Positions 39,927 through 49,500 of a stretch of 64,000 bases of DNA are shown piece by piece. How positions within the stretch are numbered: position 1 is the stretch's first letter; every line of letters begins with the position of its first letter. Under the pieces are notes generated by a model that was not told the origin of the DNA, searched no databases, and worked only from the letters and a program-made list of their open reading frames with translations. The stretch is from Leptospirales bacterium (lineage in GTDB: Bacteria; Spirochaetota; Leptospiria; Leptospirales; Leptospiraceae): NCBI GenBank assembly GCA_013297885.1, contig JAAFIR010000006.1:1-64000 (forward strand), in the 5' to 3' direction. A program made the position numbers and the translations under genes.

Positions 39927-41012
39927 CTACCCCATTACTTTTTCAGCAATTGGATCAGGGAATGAGAATGCAAAAATTCTTTTCCACACTGATGAAAATT
40001 GTTTCACAAAACTTCCAGAATTATAATTTTGTTCATACTTTTCACAAAGCTCTTTTAGTCTTGGTGCAATTTCTTCGTAACGATTTGCAGGAATATCTGG
40101 AAACATATGGTGTTCAATTTGATGACTCAAATGTCCACTCATTAGATAGAAAAATTTGCTTCCTTCTAGATTTGATGAACCTTTTAGTTGTCTCAAATAA
40201 AAATCAGCTTTAGTTTCATTTTCTAATTCTTCTTCAGAAAATGTTTCTGCGTTTTCTGTAAAGTGTCCACAAAAAATAATGGAGTATGTCCACAAATTTC
40301 TGAATGTGTTTGCTAACAAATTTCCCAAAAATACTTTTGGTGCACCAAATCCACTGAGCAATGGAAAGAACACATAGTCTTTGAATAATTGTAATTCAAT
40401 TTTTTTACTAAATACATCTTTGTATTCTTGAAGAGTTTTTTTGCCTTGTTTTTTTGGAGTTTCTAAAAATTCAACTTTGTAGCCATGTTTCCCTACTCCC
40501 CATTCAAAATTAAATGCAAGAAAAAAATTTGCAACTGTTTGAAATAAATGAACTGGTTTCCAAGCTTGTTCTTCAGATAGTCTTGTAAAATGATAACCAA
40601 AATCATGATCTTTTCCAATTACATTTGTAAAAGTATGATGAATATAATTGTGATAAAATTTCCATTGTTTAGAATCTGAAACTATATCCCATTCAAAATC
40701 TCTTGAGTTGAGTTCAGGATGATTCATCCAGTCATATTGACCATGCATTACATTATGCCCAACTTCCATATTGTTTAAAATTTTTGAAATGGTAAGCATT
40801 CCTGTTCCAATTGCAAAACTAATTGGATCTAAACTAAAATGTAAAATTAATCTTCCCATAATTTCATTGTATCTCATTGTGTTGTACACTTTGAGGATAT
40901 GATTTGCATCTTCTTCTCCAACTCTTGATTGGATATCTTTTCTAATTTCTTCAAGCTCTTTGCCGAAAGATTCAATTTCTTCTTTTGTAAGTTTTTTGCT
41001 AAGTGAGTTCAT
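39927..41012 (-). CDS. Membrane fatty-acid desaturase
   Basis: 361-aa acyl-lipid or acyl-CoA desaturase of the membrane di-iron family. The three histidine boxes are present: HNVMH (in NMEVGHNVMHGQ), HNYIHH and HQIEHH (in SHQIEHHMFPDIPANRY). Hydrophobic segments lie between the boxes. The HQIEHHMFPD form is common in DesA3/DesB-like and front-end enzymes, so the position desaturated cannot be assigned. The ferredoxin reductase gene is directly upstream in the same operon and would supply electrons. Regulation is by the divergent TetR-type gene (see operators at 42126-42204). Confidence 0.93.
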   Translation of the reverse strand: MNSLSKKLTKEEIESFGKELEEIRKDIQSRVGEEDANHILKVYNTMRYNEIMGRLILHFSLDPISFAIGTGMLTISKILNNMEVGHNVMHGQYDWMNHPELNSRDFEWDIVSDSKQWKFYHNYIHHTFTNVIGKDHDFGYHFTRLSEEQAWKPVHLFQTVANFFLAFNFEWGVGKHGYKVEFLETPKKQGKKTLQEYKDVFSKKIELQLFKDYVFFPLLSGFGAPKVFLGNLLANTFRNLWTYSIIFCGHFTENAETFSEEELENETKADFYLRQLKGSSNLEGSKFFYLMSGHLSHQIEHHMFPDIPANRYEEIAPRLKELCEKYEQNYNSGSFVKQFSSVWKRIFAFSFPDPIAEKVMG

Positions 41013-41029
41013 ATTCTATTCCTTTAATT

Positions 41030-42109
41030 TTATAATTCTAATTCTAAATTTGTTTCTGCTCTATGAATGCAGATTTGGATGGATTCATTTTCATTATGAG
41101 TTTTGCCTTTACTTAAATCAGTTGTGATTCCAGATTCTTTTTTACAAATACAAGTGTGACAAATTCCCATTCCACAACCACTTGGTGGATAAATACCATT
41201 TGCTTCTAATTCTTGAAGAATTGTTTTTTCTCCATTTACAGAGATTGTTTTGTGTGATTTTAATAATTTAATTTCTTTAACTTGGTTATTACTTTTTGGA
41301 ACTGATGTCAAATGAGGTTGAAAATTTTCTAAAATTAAATTTTTTGAAGGAATTAATTCTCTAGAAATTTTTTGTAATGAGCTTGGTCCACAAACAAAAC
41401 TTAATCTTGATTCAAAATCAGAAACCAATTCTTCAATTAAATTTTTATTTAAAAAACTTGTCCTAAAATTTTCTTCTTTTTCATCAGTGAGAATAAAATG
41501 AATATTTAAATTTGAAAAATCATTTTGTAATTTTTTTAATTCTTCATAAAAAATAATTTCATTTTTAGTTTTGGAAAAATACAAAACATCAATATTTAAT
41601 TTTGAATTTTCTTTTTTTAATTGATTTAAGATGGAACGAATTGGAGTAATTCCACTTCCACCTGCAATAAAAAGTAAATCTTGTTTATTGTTTTTTGTAA
41701 GAGTAAAATTTCCTGTTGCTTCCCCTAACTCTAAAATTTTTCCAATTTGAATTTTTTCGTTAAGAAAATTGGAAACCAAACCTTCTGGTTGTTTTTTTAC
41801 TGTGATGCAAAGAAATTTTTCAGATTTGCAAGACGAAATAGAATAGAATCTAGTTACCCTTCTTCCTTCAATTGTAACAGTTACAGGAATATGTTGACCG
41901 GGTTCAAATCCCTTCCATTGAGCATTGGTTTGGAGAACGATTGTAACAGAATCAGATGTTTCTTTTTTAATATCTAAAATTTTAGCTTTGATTCTTTGAT
42001 TGGAGTAAATTGGGTTAATATGCCCAAAAATAAAGTCGATTAGGCTGTTTTTAAAGAAATAATTTGCATATTCCTTTGGAGTATTGTGTTTTAATAAAAA
42101 AAGGTTCAT
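41030..42109 (-). CDS. Ferredoxin reductase-type oxidoreductase for desaturase
   Basis: 359 aa. An FAD-binding reductase domain (RFYSISS for flavin; GGSGITPIRSIL for NAD(P)H) is joined to a C-terminal plant-type 2Fe-2S domain with GCGMGICHTCICKKESG. It resembles Pseudomonas DesC and mycobacterial Rv3230c, the electron donors to DesB/DesA3 desaturases. A strong ribosome site (aaggag) precedes the ATG. First gene of the two-gene desaturase operon. Confidence 0.9.
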   Translation of the reverse strand: MNLFLLKHNTPKEYANYFFKNSLIDFIFGHINPIYSNQRIKAKILDIKKETSDSVTIVLQTNAQWKGFEPGQHIPVTVTIEGRRVTRFYSISSCKSEKFLCITVKKQPEGLVSNFLNEKIQIGKILELGEATGNFTLTKNNKQDLLFIAGGSGITPIRSILNQLKKENSKLNIDVLYFSKTKNEIIFYEELKKLQNDFSNLNIHFILTDEKEENFRTSFLNKNLIEELVSDFESRLSFVCGPSSLQKISRELIPSKNLILENFQPHLTSVPKSNNQVKEIKLLKSHKTISVNGEKTILQELEANGIYPPSGCGMGICHTCICKKESGITTDLSKGKTHNENESIQICIHRAETNLELEL

Positions 42110-42125
42110 AATTTTCTCCTTATTT

Positions 42126-42204
42126 GAGTGAACGATTGTTTACACAGTATTTTGAAGGCAAATTTTTGTCAAGAACTAAGTGAACGATTGTTTACTTAGT
42201 TTAA
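42126..42204. promoter_or_regulatory. Desaturase promoter with two TetR-family operators
   Basis: Two exact copies of AGTGAACGATTGTTTAC lie at 42127-42143 and 42179-42195, 52 bp apart. Each is an imperfect palindrome; the second is extended by ACTAAGT/ACTTAGT arms. On the minus strand TTGACA (42167-42172), 17 bases, TACTGT (42144-42149) forms the desaturase promoter. One operator overlaps the -10 side and the other flanks the -35. The sequence closely resembles, from memory, the DesT operator of Pseudomonas (AGTGAAC-N4-GTT...). Confidence 0.8.
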
Positions 42205-42262
42205 AATTATTCTTTTTATTTTTATTTTGACTAGAAGCTAAAAAAACTAAAAATTGTATAAA

Positions 42263-42874
42263 ATGAAGTTAAATCAACGTTATGCCCAAAAACTTAAGAC
42301 CAAAAATGTTCTTTTAAATTCAGCTTTAAAATTAATGGGTGAAGAAAAAAGTTTAGCAGCTTTATCTTTACGTGAAGTTGCAGGAGAAGCAGGAATTGTT
42401 CCGGCAGCATTTTACAGACATTTTAAAGATATGGAAGAGCTTGGGCTTGCATTAGTGGATGATGTGAGTTTAAAACTAAGAACCATTTTACGTGAAGCAA
42501 GAAAAAAAGGTGTTCTAAAAACTGCATTAAAACAATCCATTGAATTGTATTTTGAATATGTAAAATCAAATCGACTATTATTTCGATTTATTACTAGAGA
42601 ACGAGTTGGAAGTAGTAAAAGAATTAGACTCGCGATTAAAAACGAAATGAGTTTTTTTGCTTCTGAACTTGCATCTGATTTGGAAAAACCAAATATACTC
42701 GCTTCTGATTTGGAATTTATTTCACAATTTATAATCAGTACATCATTTCAAATGGCTAGTGAATATTTAGACTTAGATCCAAAAGACAAATCATTAGAAA
42801 AAATTGTCAAAGAAAAATGTTTAAAACAATTAAGAATTATTTATAGAGGTTTTTTTAGAAGTAAAGTGAAGTAG
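42263..42874 (+). CDS. TetR-family regulator, FabR/DesT-like
   Basis: About 203 aa. The N-terminal helix-turn-helix region is LREVAGEAGIVPAAFYRHFKDMEELGLAL, typical of FabR/DesT-type TetR proteins. The C-terminal part is the helical ligand-binding domain. It is transcribed divergently from the desaturase operon and shares a control region that contains two matching palindromes. DesT senses the ratio of saturated to unsaturated acyl-CoA; the same role is inferred here. The ATG at 42263 is chosen over a TTG three codons upstream. Confidence 0.88.
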   Translation: MKLNQRYAQKLKTKNVLLNSALKLMGEEKSLAALSLREVAGEAGIVPAAFYRHFKDMEELGLALVDDVSLKLRTILREARKKGVLKTALKQSIELYFEYVKSNRLLFRFITRERVGSSKRIRLAIKNEMSFFASELASDLEKPNILASDLEFISQFIISTSFQMASEYLDLDPKDKSLEKIVKEKCLKQLRIIYRGFFRSKVK

Positions 42875-42966
42875 CTAATTTGAAATTAGTTCGACTTAAA
42901 AAGGGCGTTTCTTTAACTCAATACTATCATACAACAATACTACTCAGTCAGTCTAGAATAAAGAAG

Positions 42967-45042
42967 TTAATTTGTTTTAAAATTATTTAAAGTTTTTTCT
43001 AAATGACTAGATTCAGAGCTCAATTTATCTGCAACAGAATTCAAATCTAATGAATAATCATTTAATTTACCTGAATTATTTTTTAAATTTATAACTGATT
43101 CAATTATTTTTCGAATTCCTAATTTTTGTTTATCGAAGCTTTCATTTAATAATGATGAGAAATCTTTTAACTCATCTGAGCTTTTTAAAATTTCTTCAGT
43201 TTCTAAAATCTGATTTTTCATATTTCTAGAAATTGATTCCGCATTTCCTTCTATTTCTGAAATATCAGTTTGCATTTGATTAACTCTTTTTGAAATTTTG
43301 ATTACTTGTTCTGACCCAGTATCAACTGTTTGAAAAATACTTTTAATAGTTTGTTTGACATTTGAAACAGATTCAAGAGTACTTTCAGCTAACTTTGTTA
43401 TTTCTGACGCAACAACTGCAAAACCTTTACCAGATTCACCTGCACGTGCTGCTTCAATACTAGCATTCAGTGATAATAAATTAGTTCTATCTGAAATATC
43501 TGAAATTATCGAAGTAAATTCAGTTATCTTAGATGTAATTTCTTTTATTTCATTCATTGCAATCAACGTTTCGTTCAATTCTTCACCACTATATAAAATA
43601 TTCTCTCTAGTTTTTGAAATCGTATTGTTCAAAATAGAAATAATACTGCTTATATTCATTGTAGAATCTGAAATAGTTTCAATCCTTTTATTTATCTGCA
43701 CAATTGGATGACTTGCTTCGTCTTTTCCTTGTGAAAAAGAATCACCTATTGCAGATATATTTTCTAAAGAAATCGAAATCTCAGAAGTTGATTTAGCTTG
43801 AGAGGCTGATAGGGAAACTACTCCACTAGATTGGTTAATTATTTTATCAGTGGCTATTTTAATATCATTTTTAGCTTTATAAATCAGGGTAATCATTGAA
43901 TTTAATTTTGATATTAATTCATTAAACGATTTTGCAAGTTCTCCAAATTCATCGCTTGTATGAATATCAATTCGATCATTCAAACTCAATACACCATTTG
44001 TTACTCCGCGTAAGATCGGTACAATTTGTTCTAGAGGTTTGATTGATTTATTAACTAAACTATATATTAAAATACCTATTAAAAAAATAGTTACAATAGA
44101 GATAATTATATTTCGAGTTATAATATTTAAAATAAGTGAATAAGATTCTCGCTTATTTAAAAGTGTAATTAATATAAATGACGAATTTGTAGTTGTCTTA
44201 TTAAGTATATAGATTTCATTATTTATATTTATTTCTAATTCTTGGTTCTTTTGTTCAGAAAATTCTGTATCTTTTAAATATTCGATGGTATGATAATTTT
44301 CTAAAATTTTTTCAGGTAATGGATGATAAACTATTTTATCAGTAGACTTATCAATTAGTACAATAAAAGAGTTTGGTGTAATTTTAAAAGAAGACAATAA
44401 TTCTTTAATTCGATTTAACTCCAAATCAACTGTTACTACGCCAATTATTTTTTTACTTTTTGAATACATCAAAGTTGTAAAAGTTAAAAAAGTTGTCTTT
44501 ATACCATTTAAGTCATCAACATATGGAGAAGTTCTATATTTTTTTTCAGTTCTCTCCTTCTCTCTATTCCAGTCTTTTGGAAGTGCTAATTGATACCATG
44601 CTTGGTTAAAATAATTATAATTTTCATTTGAATACTCCCAAGTGATTTCCGATTTTTTTTTATTCCATGCAGCATAAGGACCAAAAAATTTTCCAGATAT
44701 TAAATTTGGCTCATACCAAATTCCTGCTCCAATAATTTCAGGATAGTTTTGAACTTTCTCTACTAAGAACGAAGAGACTTCTTCCTTAAAATCAAATGAA
44801 CCTTGTGACTTTATTTGATAATAATGTTGACCAAGTGTAGCAACATCTGTTCCTAATTTATCGGCAGTGAATGTAAGTTTATCAATTTCTGAAACATATA
44901 ACGAAACTAAAGAGTCGATTTCTTTTTTTCTAAAATCCTTCGCTTCAATATAAAAAAAGTATGTATTGATTAAAGTTGCTATAGAGAATAAAATAAAACT
45001 TGTTAATAAACAATAGAGTGTAATTCTAATTTTCAATTGCAT
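42967..45042 (-). CDS. Methyl-accepting chemotaxis protein
   Basis: 691-aa chemoreceptor. An N-terminal membrane helix (about 8-30), a periplasmic dCache-like sensor domain (including GIWYEPN and SPYVDDLNG...[21 protein letters not shown]), a second helix (about 305-325), a HAMP domain and a cytoplasmic coiled-coil signalling domain. The hairpin tip is the standard [20 protein letters not shown] block. Ligand unknown. No cytoplasmic chemotaxis partners in the window. The 170 bases downstream hold nothing recognisable. Confidence 0.93.
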   Translation of the reverse strand: MQLKIRITLYCLLTSFILFSIATLINTYFFYIEAKDFRKKEIDSLVSLYVSEIDKLTFTADKLGTDVATLGQHYYQIKSQGSFDFKEEVSSFLVEKVQNYPEIIGAGIWYEPNLISGKFFGPYAAWNKKKSEITWEYSNENYNYFNQAWYQLALPKDWNREKERTEKKYRTSPYVDDLNGIKTTFLTFTTLMYSKSKKIIGVVTVDLELNRIKELLSSFKITPNSFIVLIDKSTDKIVYHPLPEKILENYHTIEYLKDTEFSEQKNQELEININNEIYILNKTTTNSSFILITLLNKRESYSLILNIITRNIIISIVTIFLIGILIYSLVNKSIKPLEQIVPILRGVTNGVLSLNDRIDIHTSDEFGELAKSFNELISKLNSMITLIYKAKNDIKIATDKIINQSSGVVSLSASQAKSTSEISISLENISAIGDSFSQGKDEASHPIVQINKRIETISDSTMNISSIISILNNTISKTRENILYSGEELNETLIAMNEIKEITSKITEFTSIISDISDRTNLLSLNASIEAARAGESGKGFAVVASEITKLAESTLESVSNVKQTIKSIFQTVDTGSEQVIKISKRVNQMQTDISEIEGNAESISRNMKNQILETEEILKSSDELKDFSSLLNESFDKQKLGIRKIIESVINLKNNSGKLNDYSLDLNSVADKLSSESSHLEKTLNNFKTN

Positions 45043-45215
45043 ATTGATAAGTAATTTTGATTCATTCTAAAATAAAGCAAATTTTAATAGATAAAAAGTT
45101 TTTAACAAATAAAATTATTTCAAAAAAATTAAATCCTGTGTTAAAAACTTACATTTTCGAATTTACAACTTGTCAAAAGTAAAATCAAATTTTTAGTTTA
45201 TGCGAAAGTTGAATT

Positions 45216-45557
45216 TTAAATTCCTATCACTTTGATTTCATTCTTTGCTAATTTTTCAAAATGCTGAGGATTTAAAGTAAATATTGTATTTGCTTTAGAT
45301 TTAATGGCTGCTTCTAAATGTAATGCATCATACAAAATTTCACCTGATAAATGAAGACTAGTAACTCGCTTTACAGCCGATTTATAATCTTTAGAGTTTA
45401 GTGAGATAATTTCAAAAATATGATAAATATTTTTTTCTAAAATTTTTTCAACTTCAAGTGGTGAAAGTTTTGGTTTAATTGGAAGAACTGACAAAACAGA
45501 AAAAAGTTCCTCAATACAATGAGTTGAAATAAAACCAGTTTCTTTTTTTTGAAAAAC
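45216..45557 (-). pseudogene. Truncated PIN-domain toxin
   Basis: The reading frame matches the C-terminal two thirds of a VapC-like PIN protein: TGFISTHCIEELFSVLSVLP, LHLSGEILYDALHLEAAIKS and NTIFTLNPQHFEKLA. The first 30-40 residues, with the catalytic LDTSVL-type aspartate, are missing. Upstream the frame runs into a 52-bp direct repeat and a stop, exactly where the RelE-like gene ends. The RelBE module appears to have replaced or displaced the PIN N-terminus. A start from an internal ATG at 45494 would leave even less of the domain. Confidence 0.7.
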
Positions 45558-45609
45558 TTTTTGAAAAATGGGAAATCCCAGATGTCAATGGGAATTTTAT
45601 AAAATTGAA
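45558..45609. repeat. 52-bp direct repeat, left copy
   Basis: Identical to 46298-46349 except for one base (CCCA versus CTCA). The two copies flank the RelBE-type gene pair, 740 bp apart. The left copy contains the RelE stop codon and abuts the truncated PIN gene. Confidence 0.8.
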
Positions 45610-45878
45610 TAGACCTCATCATGGCTCCCAACATCAATTGGAATAATTTTATCTTCTTCTATTATAAAATCTATTGAAATTCTATAAGAAATATTAATAG
45701 AAACTGAATAAATTTCTGAAAGCTTTCCTTTAAGCTTATGAAGCCTCAGAGACGGATGATATGGGTTTAGTTCTAATAATTTTAAAGTTTTGGTATAGCT
45801 TGCTAAAATTTCTGGATGCTTCTTAATAAATTTCTTTGCTCTTTTTAAATAACTTTCAGTAAATAAAATTTCAGCCAC
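45597..45878 (-). CDS. RelE/ParE-family toxin
   Basis: 93-aa type II toxin. Family features: KRAKKFIKKHPEI, LHKLKGKLSEIYSVSI, YRISIDF and the C-terminal IDVGSHDEVY typical of RelE/YafQ/mRNA-interferase relatives. It overlaps the antitoxin gene by eight bases. Its last codons lie within the 52-bp direct repeat. It would act as a ribosome-dependent or free endoribonuclease; the exact subclass cannot be set from sequence alone. Confidence 0.85.
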   Translation of the reverse strand: MAEILFTESYLKRAKKFIKKHPEILASYTKTLKLLELNPYHPSLRLHKLKGKLSEIYSVSINISYRISIDFIIEEDKIIPIDVGSHDEVYSIL

Positions 45879-46128
45879 GAGTAATTCTTTTGATATGTTT
45901 TTCTACTGATTCTTTGTGGTACTTTTTATTTTTTATATCTTTTTTGGATTCATTTAAAGCAGTTTCAAGTTCACATTCTCTTAAGTAATTGTATTTTTCA
46001 ATGGGTAATATTATAAATTTATTTTTTCCTCTTACAGTGATAATTACTTCTGAACCAGATTCAGATTCTTCATTTAAAATTGAAATTCCTTTTGTTTTAA
46101 GTTCATTTGCAGTAATTGTATTAAGCAT
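45871..46128 (-). CDS. Phd/YefM-type antitoxin
   Basis: 85 aa. The N-terminal DNA-binding fold ITANELKTKGISIL...EVIITVRGKNKFIILPIEKY is typical of Phd/YefM antitoxins. The basic C-terminal tail would wrap the toxin. A ribosome site (aggac) lies before the ATG. It precedes and overlaps the RelE-type toxin, the normal order for these pairs. Confidence 0.85.
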   Translation of the reverse strand: MLNTITANELKTKGISILNEESESGSEVIITVRGKNKFIILPIEKYNYLRECELETALNESKKDIKNKKYHKESVEKHIKRITRG

Positions 46129-46149
46129 TTATTCGTCCTTTTAATCGTA

Positions 46150-46192
46150 TTATCTAAAGTATGATAAATAAACGAATCAGTCAAGTTTATTT
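46150..46192 (-). promoter_or_regulatory. Toxin-antitoxin promoter and operator
   Basis: On the minus strand TTGACT, 17 bases, TACTTT forms a promoter about 30 bp upstream of the antitoxin ATG. A perfect 8-bp inverted repeat, AAATAAAC (46166-46173) and GTTTATTT (46185-46192), overlaps the -35 element. It is a likely autoregulatory operator for the antitoxin or toxin-antitoxin complex. Confidence 0.55.
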
Positions 46193-46212
46193 TTTAACTG
46201 CCTTAAAGAAAA

Positions 46213-46377
46213 GATGTTTATTCATTAAGAAAAATTTTACAAGCTTTTGATTCGATAATTAAGAATACAAATATTGCTGAGCAATTTTTTTTAAAATTTT
46301 TTGAAAAATGGGAAATCTCAGATGTCAATGGGAATTTTATAAAATTGAAATTAAAAACTAATTTTAATTCTCATTGA
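46213..46377 (+). pseudogene. C-terminal gene remnant containing the right 52-bp repeat
   Basis: An open frame without its own start encodes DVYSLRKILQAFDSIIKNTN, then IAEQFFLKFFEKWEISDVNG and a short basic tail before a stop. Composition is protein-like. The same frame in the left repeat copy reads FEKLFEKWEIPDVNGNFIKL, so the duplicated segment was probably coding sequence. The family is not recognised. The right repeat copy is at 46298-46349. Confidence 0.35.
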
Positions 46378-46452
46378 TTTTTCTGAAAGAAAAGATGGTT
46401 AAGGAAAATAATTTAGTCTTGTGTTCAAAAAAAGTTTTTTTAATTCAGTAAA

Positions 46453-46543
46453 GCGATAACGATACAAAATGCCGCCTTGCGGGTCTGCCTTTGGCAGACG
46501 GAACCATTTTGTAGCGTGGTCATTGCGAAGCAATGAATCGCCC
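46453..46543 (+). repeat. Structured repeat element E8 (short-loop subclass)
   Basis: The outer helix is GCGAT with ATCGC. The inner helix is ACG with CGT, another compensating pair. The direct stem ATACAAAATG / CATTTTGTAG has a single A-G mismatch and encloses a GC-richer hairpin (GTCTGCC with GGCAGAC). The second hairpin is identical to that of E7. It lies just downstream of the repeat-lipoprotein gene. Confidence 0.9.
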
Positions 46544-46566
46544 AAACTCAGTTTAAGAAAAGTTAA

Positions 46567-49500
46567 TTAATCGTTATCAATGTTTAGTACATTGACATCA
46601 TTTGGATCAAGTCCATTGTAACTAAGATCACTTGAACTCGCAAGAAGCAATTGAATTGTAGTGGTTTGGTCTCCATCCAAAATTCCATCGTCCACACCTT
46701 GAACAGTAACAGTTTGATTCGTTGACCAGTTCGCAGGAGTAAATGTCAAAGTAGTTGGTGATGTAATGATAACTTCATTTGTGTTCAGTGAATTCAAATT
46801 GATTGTAACATTTGAAGTTGGTGGAGCATTTAGTCGAACTGTAAAAGTTCTTGATGTTCCTGTTTCATCAGTATCACCTGAAATTGCTGAAACTGCAAAA
46901 CCAGCTTGGACAATACTAAAGAAAATATCATTTGTTGTTCTGCCATTAAAGATTAAATCAAGGCTTGAAAAATTACTTGTGCTTAAAGTTTTTGAACCTT
47001 GCGGTCCTGTGTGGGAAACATTTACAACTTGAACTGTATTCCAATTACTAGAATCAAATGTTAAGTTTGGGCTTGGTGTTACAACAAAACCTGTTCCAGA
47101 TAAATTAAAACTTACTGGAGAAGTTGGTGCTGCGTTTAATCGAATGCTAATATTTGTGTTCTGTCCATCTATCAAAGTGATTCTTGAATTATTTGAACTA
47201 GATGGTGTGATAATTAAATTTGGAGTGTCGTTATCTGAATTTGTTATATTAGCAATATCTAATGGATCAAACCCTGCGAAAAATGGATCTGAAGAACTTG
47301 CAAGATCATGAACTACATTGTAAATTTTATTTCCATCAACTTGTGTTCCAGTTATTTCTAATGCAGTATCATTTTTTCCTGTTACAGTGATGAGCTGAAC
47401 TTGATTCCAGTTGGAAGAACTTTTTACAATAGATGTTGTGGAAAGAGTTGCTTCATCATTATCAGTCACAGAAACAGGAATGGTTACATTTGATGTTGGT
47501 GCTTGAGAAAGAATTACATAGTATTGAAAACTTCCCCCACTCTCGGATGTTACTCTATCTGCTGCAATTGGTAAACATACAGAAATTTTTGCATTTGCAT
47601 CACAATTGTTTAAACTAAAAATTCCATTATTTGTAACTGCTCCATTAAAATCGTTGATTTGTGTATTGTCGTAATCAGAACCTGTTATATTTGGAAAATA
47701 ATTTCTAAAAGTGGAACCAGCAGATGCAGTTCCAAGTAAAATATTTACAGTTTGAGAACCATCAACTAGAGCATCAGCAACACCTGTAAGTGTAATTGTT
47801 TGAGGCGTGTTCCAATTGGCTGCTGTAAAAGTTAATGAAATTGGAGATACAACTACTTCGTTTGTATTGGAAGAAGAAATGGGAATTGTAACTGATCCAC
47901 CAACTGGTTGAGAATTGAGTCTCAATGTAAAACTATCAGTTGAACCAAGTTCTGATGTGATGAAATTTCTAGTTTTGGAAAAAGTATAACCTCTAGTGTC
48001 GTTATCAGAGTTCATAAAATTAATTGTTCTGGAACTAAGACCTACATAATTTGGATCTGTACTTGTTGGACTTTGGATGTTTACAGTATAAGGTAAACCA
48101 GATGAGTTTACAAAATTATTGTTCACTCCAGTAACTGTAACAACTTGTGGAACAGACCAATTTGAATTTGTAAAAGTTAGATTGCTTGGATTCACAGTTC
48201 CTGCTAAAAGATCAGAGCTTGCGATAGACGAAAAAATTACATTATTTGTGGGTCTTGTTCTGAGCTTAATAGTGAAACGAATTTGGTTTCCATTTTCATT
48301 TGTAAAAAGTGGTTCAAGTCCTGAAAATGCAACTACATATCCAGCTGTGTCGTTATCATCGTTTATCATCGAAACATCAGAAGGATTTAATCCATTGTAA
48401 TTTAGATCAGAGCTAATTCCAGCAGATGTGATCACTGTAAAATTTTTGTCTCCATCTTGAAAAGAATCGTTTACTCCTCTTAATAAAACTGTTTGATAAG
48501 CGTTCCAATTTGCTACAGTAAATGTTAAACTAGAACCAGATTGAATTGTTGCTTCACTTAAGTTGCTTGAAGTAAAATTAATTGTTACATCTGATGTTGG
48601 AACTGTTAAAAGTCTAACTCTAAAAAAAGCAGTTGTTCCATCTTCACCTGTGTGTCCACTTACAGCAGTAAAATCAAATCCTGCTGTGTCGTTATCATTA
48701 TTTGTAACAGAAACTGTTTTTGGTGCAAGTGCAGAATAATTTGTGTCATTCGAAGTGATTGCACCAAGTTGGATATTATAAATGATGTTTCCATCGAGCA
48801 AAGAATCATTTACACCTGTAACTGTAACTGCTTGTGTGATGTTCCAACTTGAAGGTGTAAATGTTAAACTTGCGTGGCTGAGACTGCCTTCTGATAAATC
48901 TGAATTGGTAATTGGAATTACAACATCATCAGTTGGCATTGAATTTAGAACTACATAAAATGTTCCTGTTGTCCCATTTTCTGATGTAACTAGATTTGAG
49001 TTTGTGATTGTAAAGTCTGGTGTATCGTTGTCGTTGTTCACAACATTTAATGAAGCGATATTCATATTATTATAATTTGCATCAGCACTTGCTACTGAAC
49101 CAAATTGGATTTGAAAAGAAATATTTCCATCAGTGATAAAATCATTTACTCCAGAAATAATTACTGATTGGGGAGTGTTCCAATTGGAAGAAGTAAAAGT
49201 CATTGTAGATACATTCACTGTGCCTTCAGTTGTGTCAGAAGAGGAAACAGGAATGACTACATTTGAAGTGGGTGCTTGGTTTAGAACAACTGAAAAAACT
49301 GTTGAGCTTCCAGATTCAGAAACAGTTAGTCCTGAAGTTGGTGTTACTGTTATTCCTGCTGCATCATTATCTGTGTTGGTAACTTCTATTAACCCACCTG
49401 AAATTCCAGAATAACTAACATCATTACTTTGTAAAAAACCAAGATCAATATTTACAAGTTGGTTTCCATCAATGACTAAATCATTTACTCCAGTAAAAGT

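Noticed and set aside
39902-40213. Plus-strand frame opposite the desaturase gene
   Set aside because: It is antisense to the C-terminal histidine-box region of a clear desaturase.
45437-45637. Minus-strand frame that could be the missing PIN N-terminus
   Set aside because: It lacks the LDTSVL-type aspartate motif; its sequence is the 52-bp repeat and the RelE gene read out of frame.
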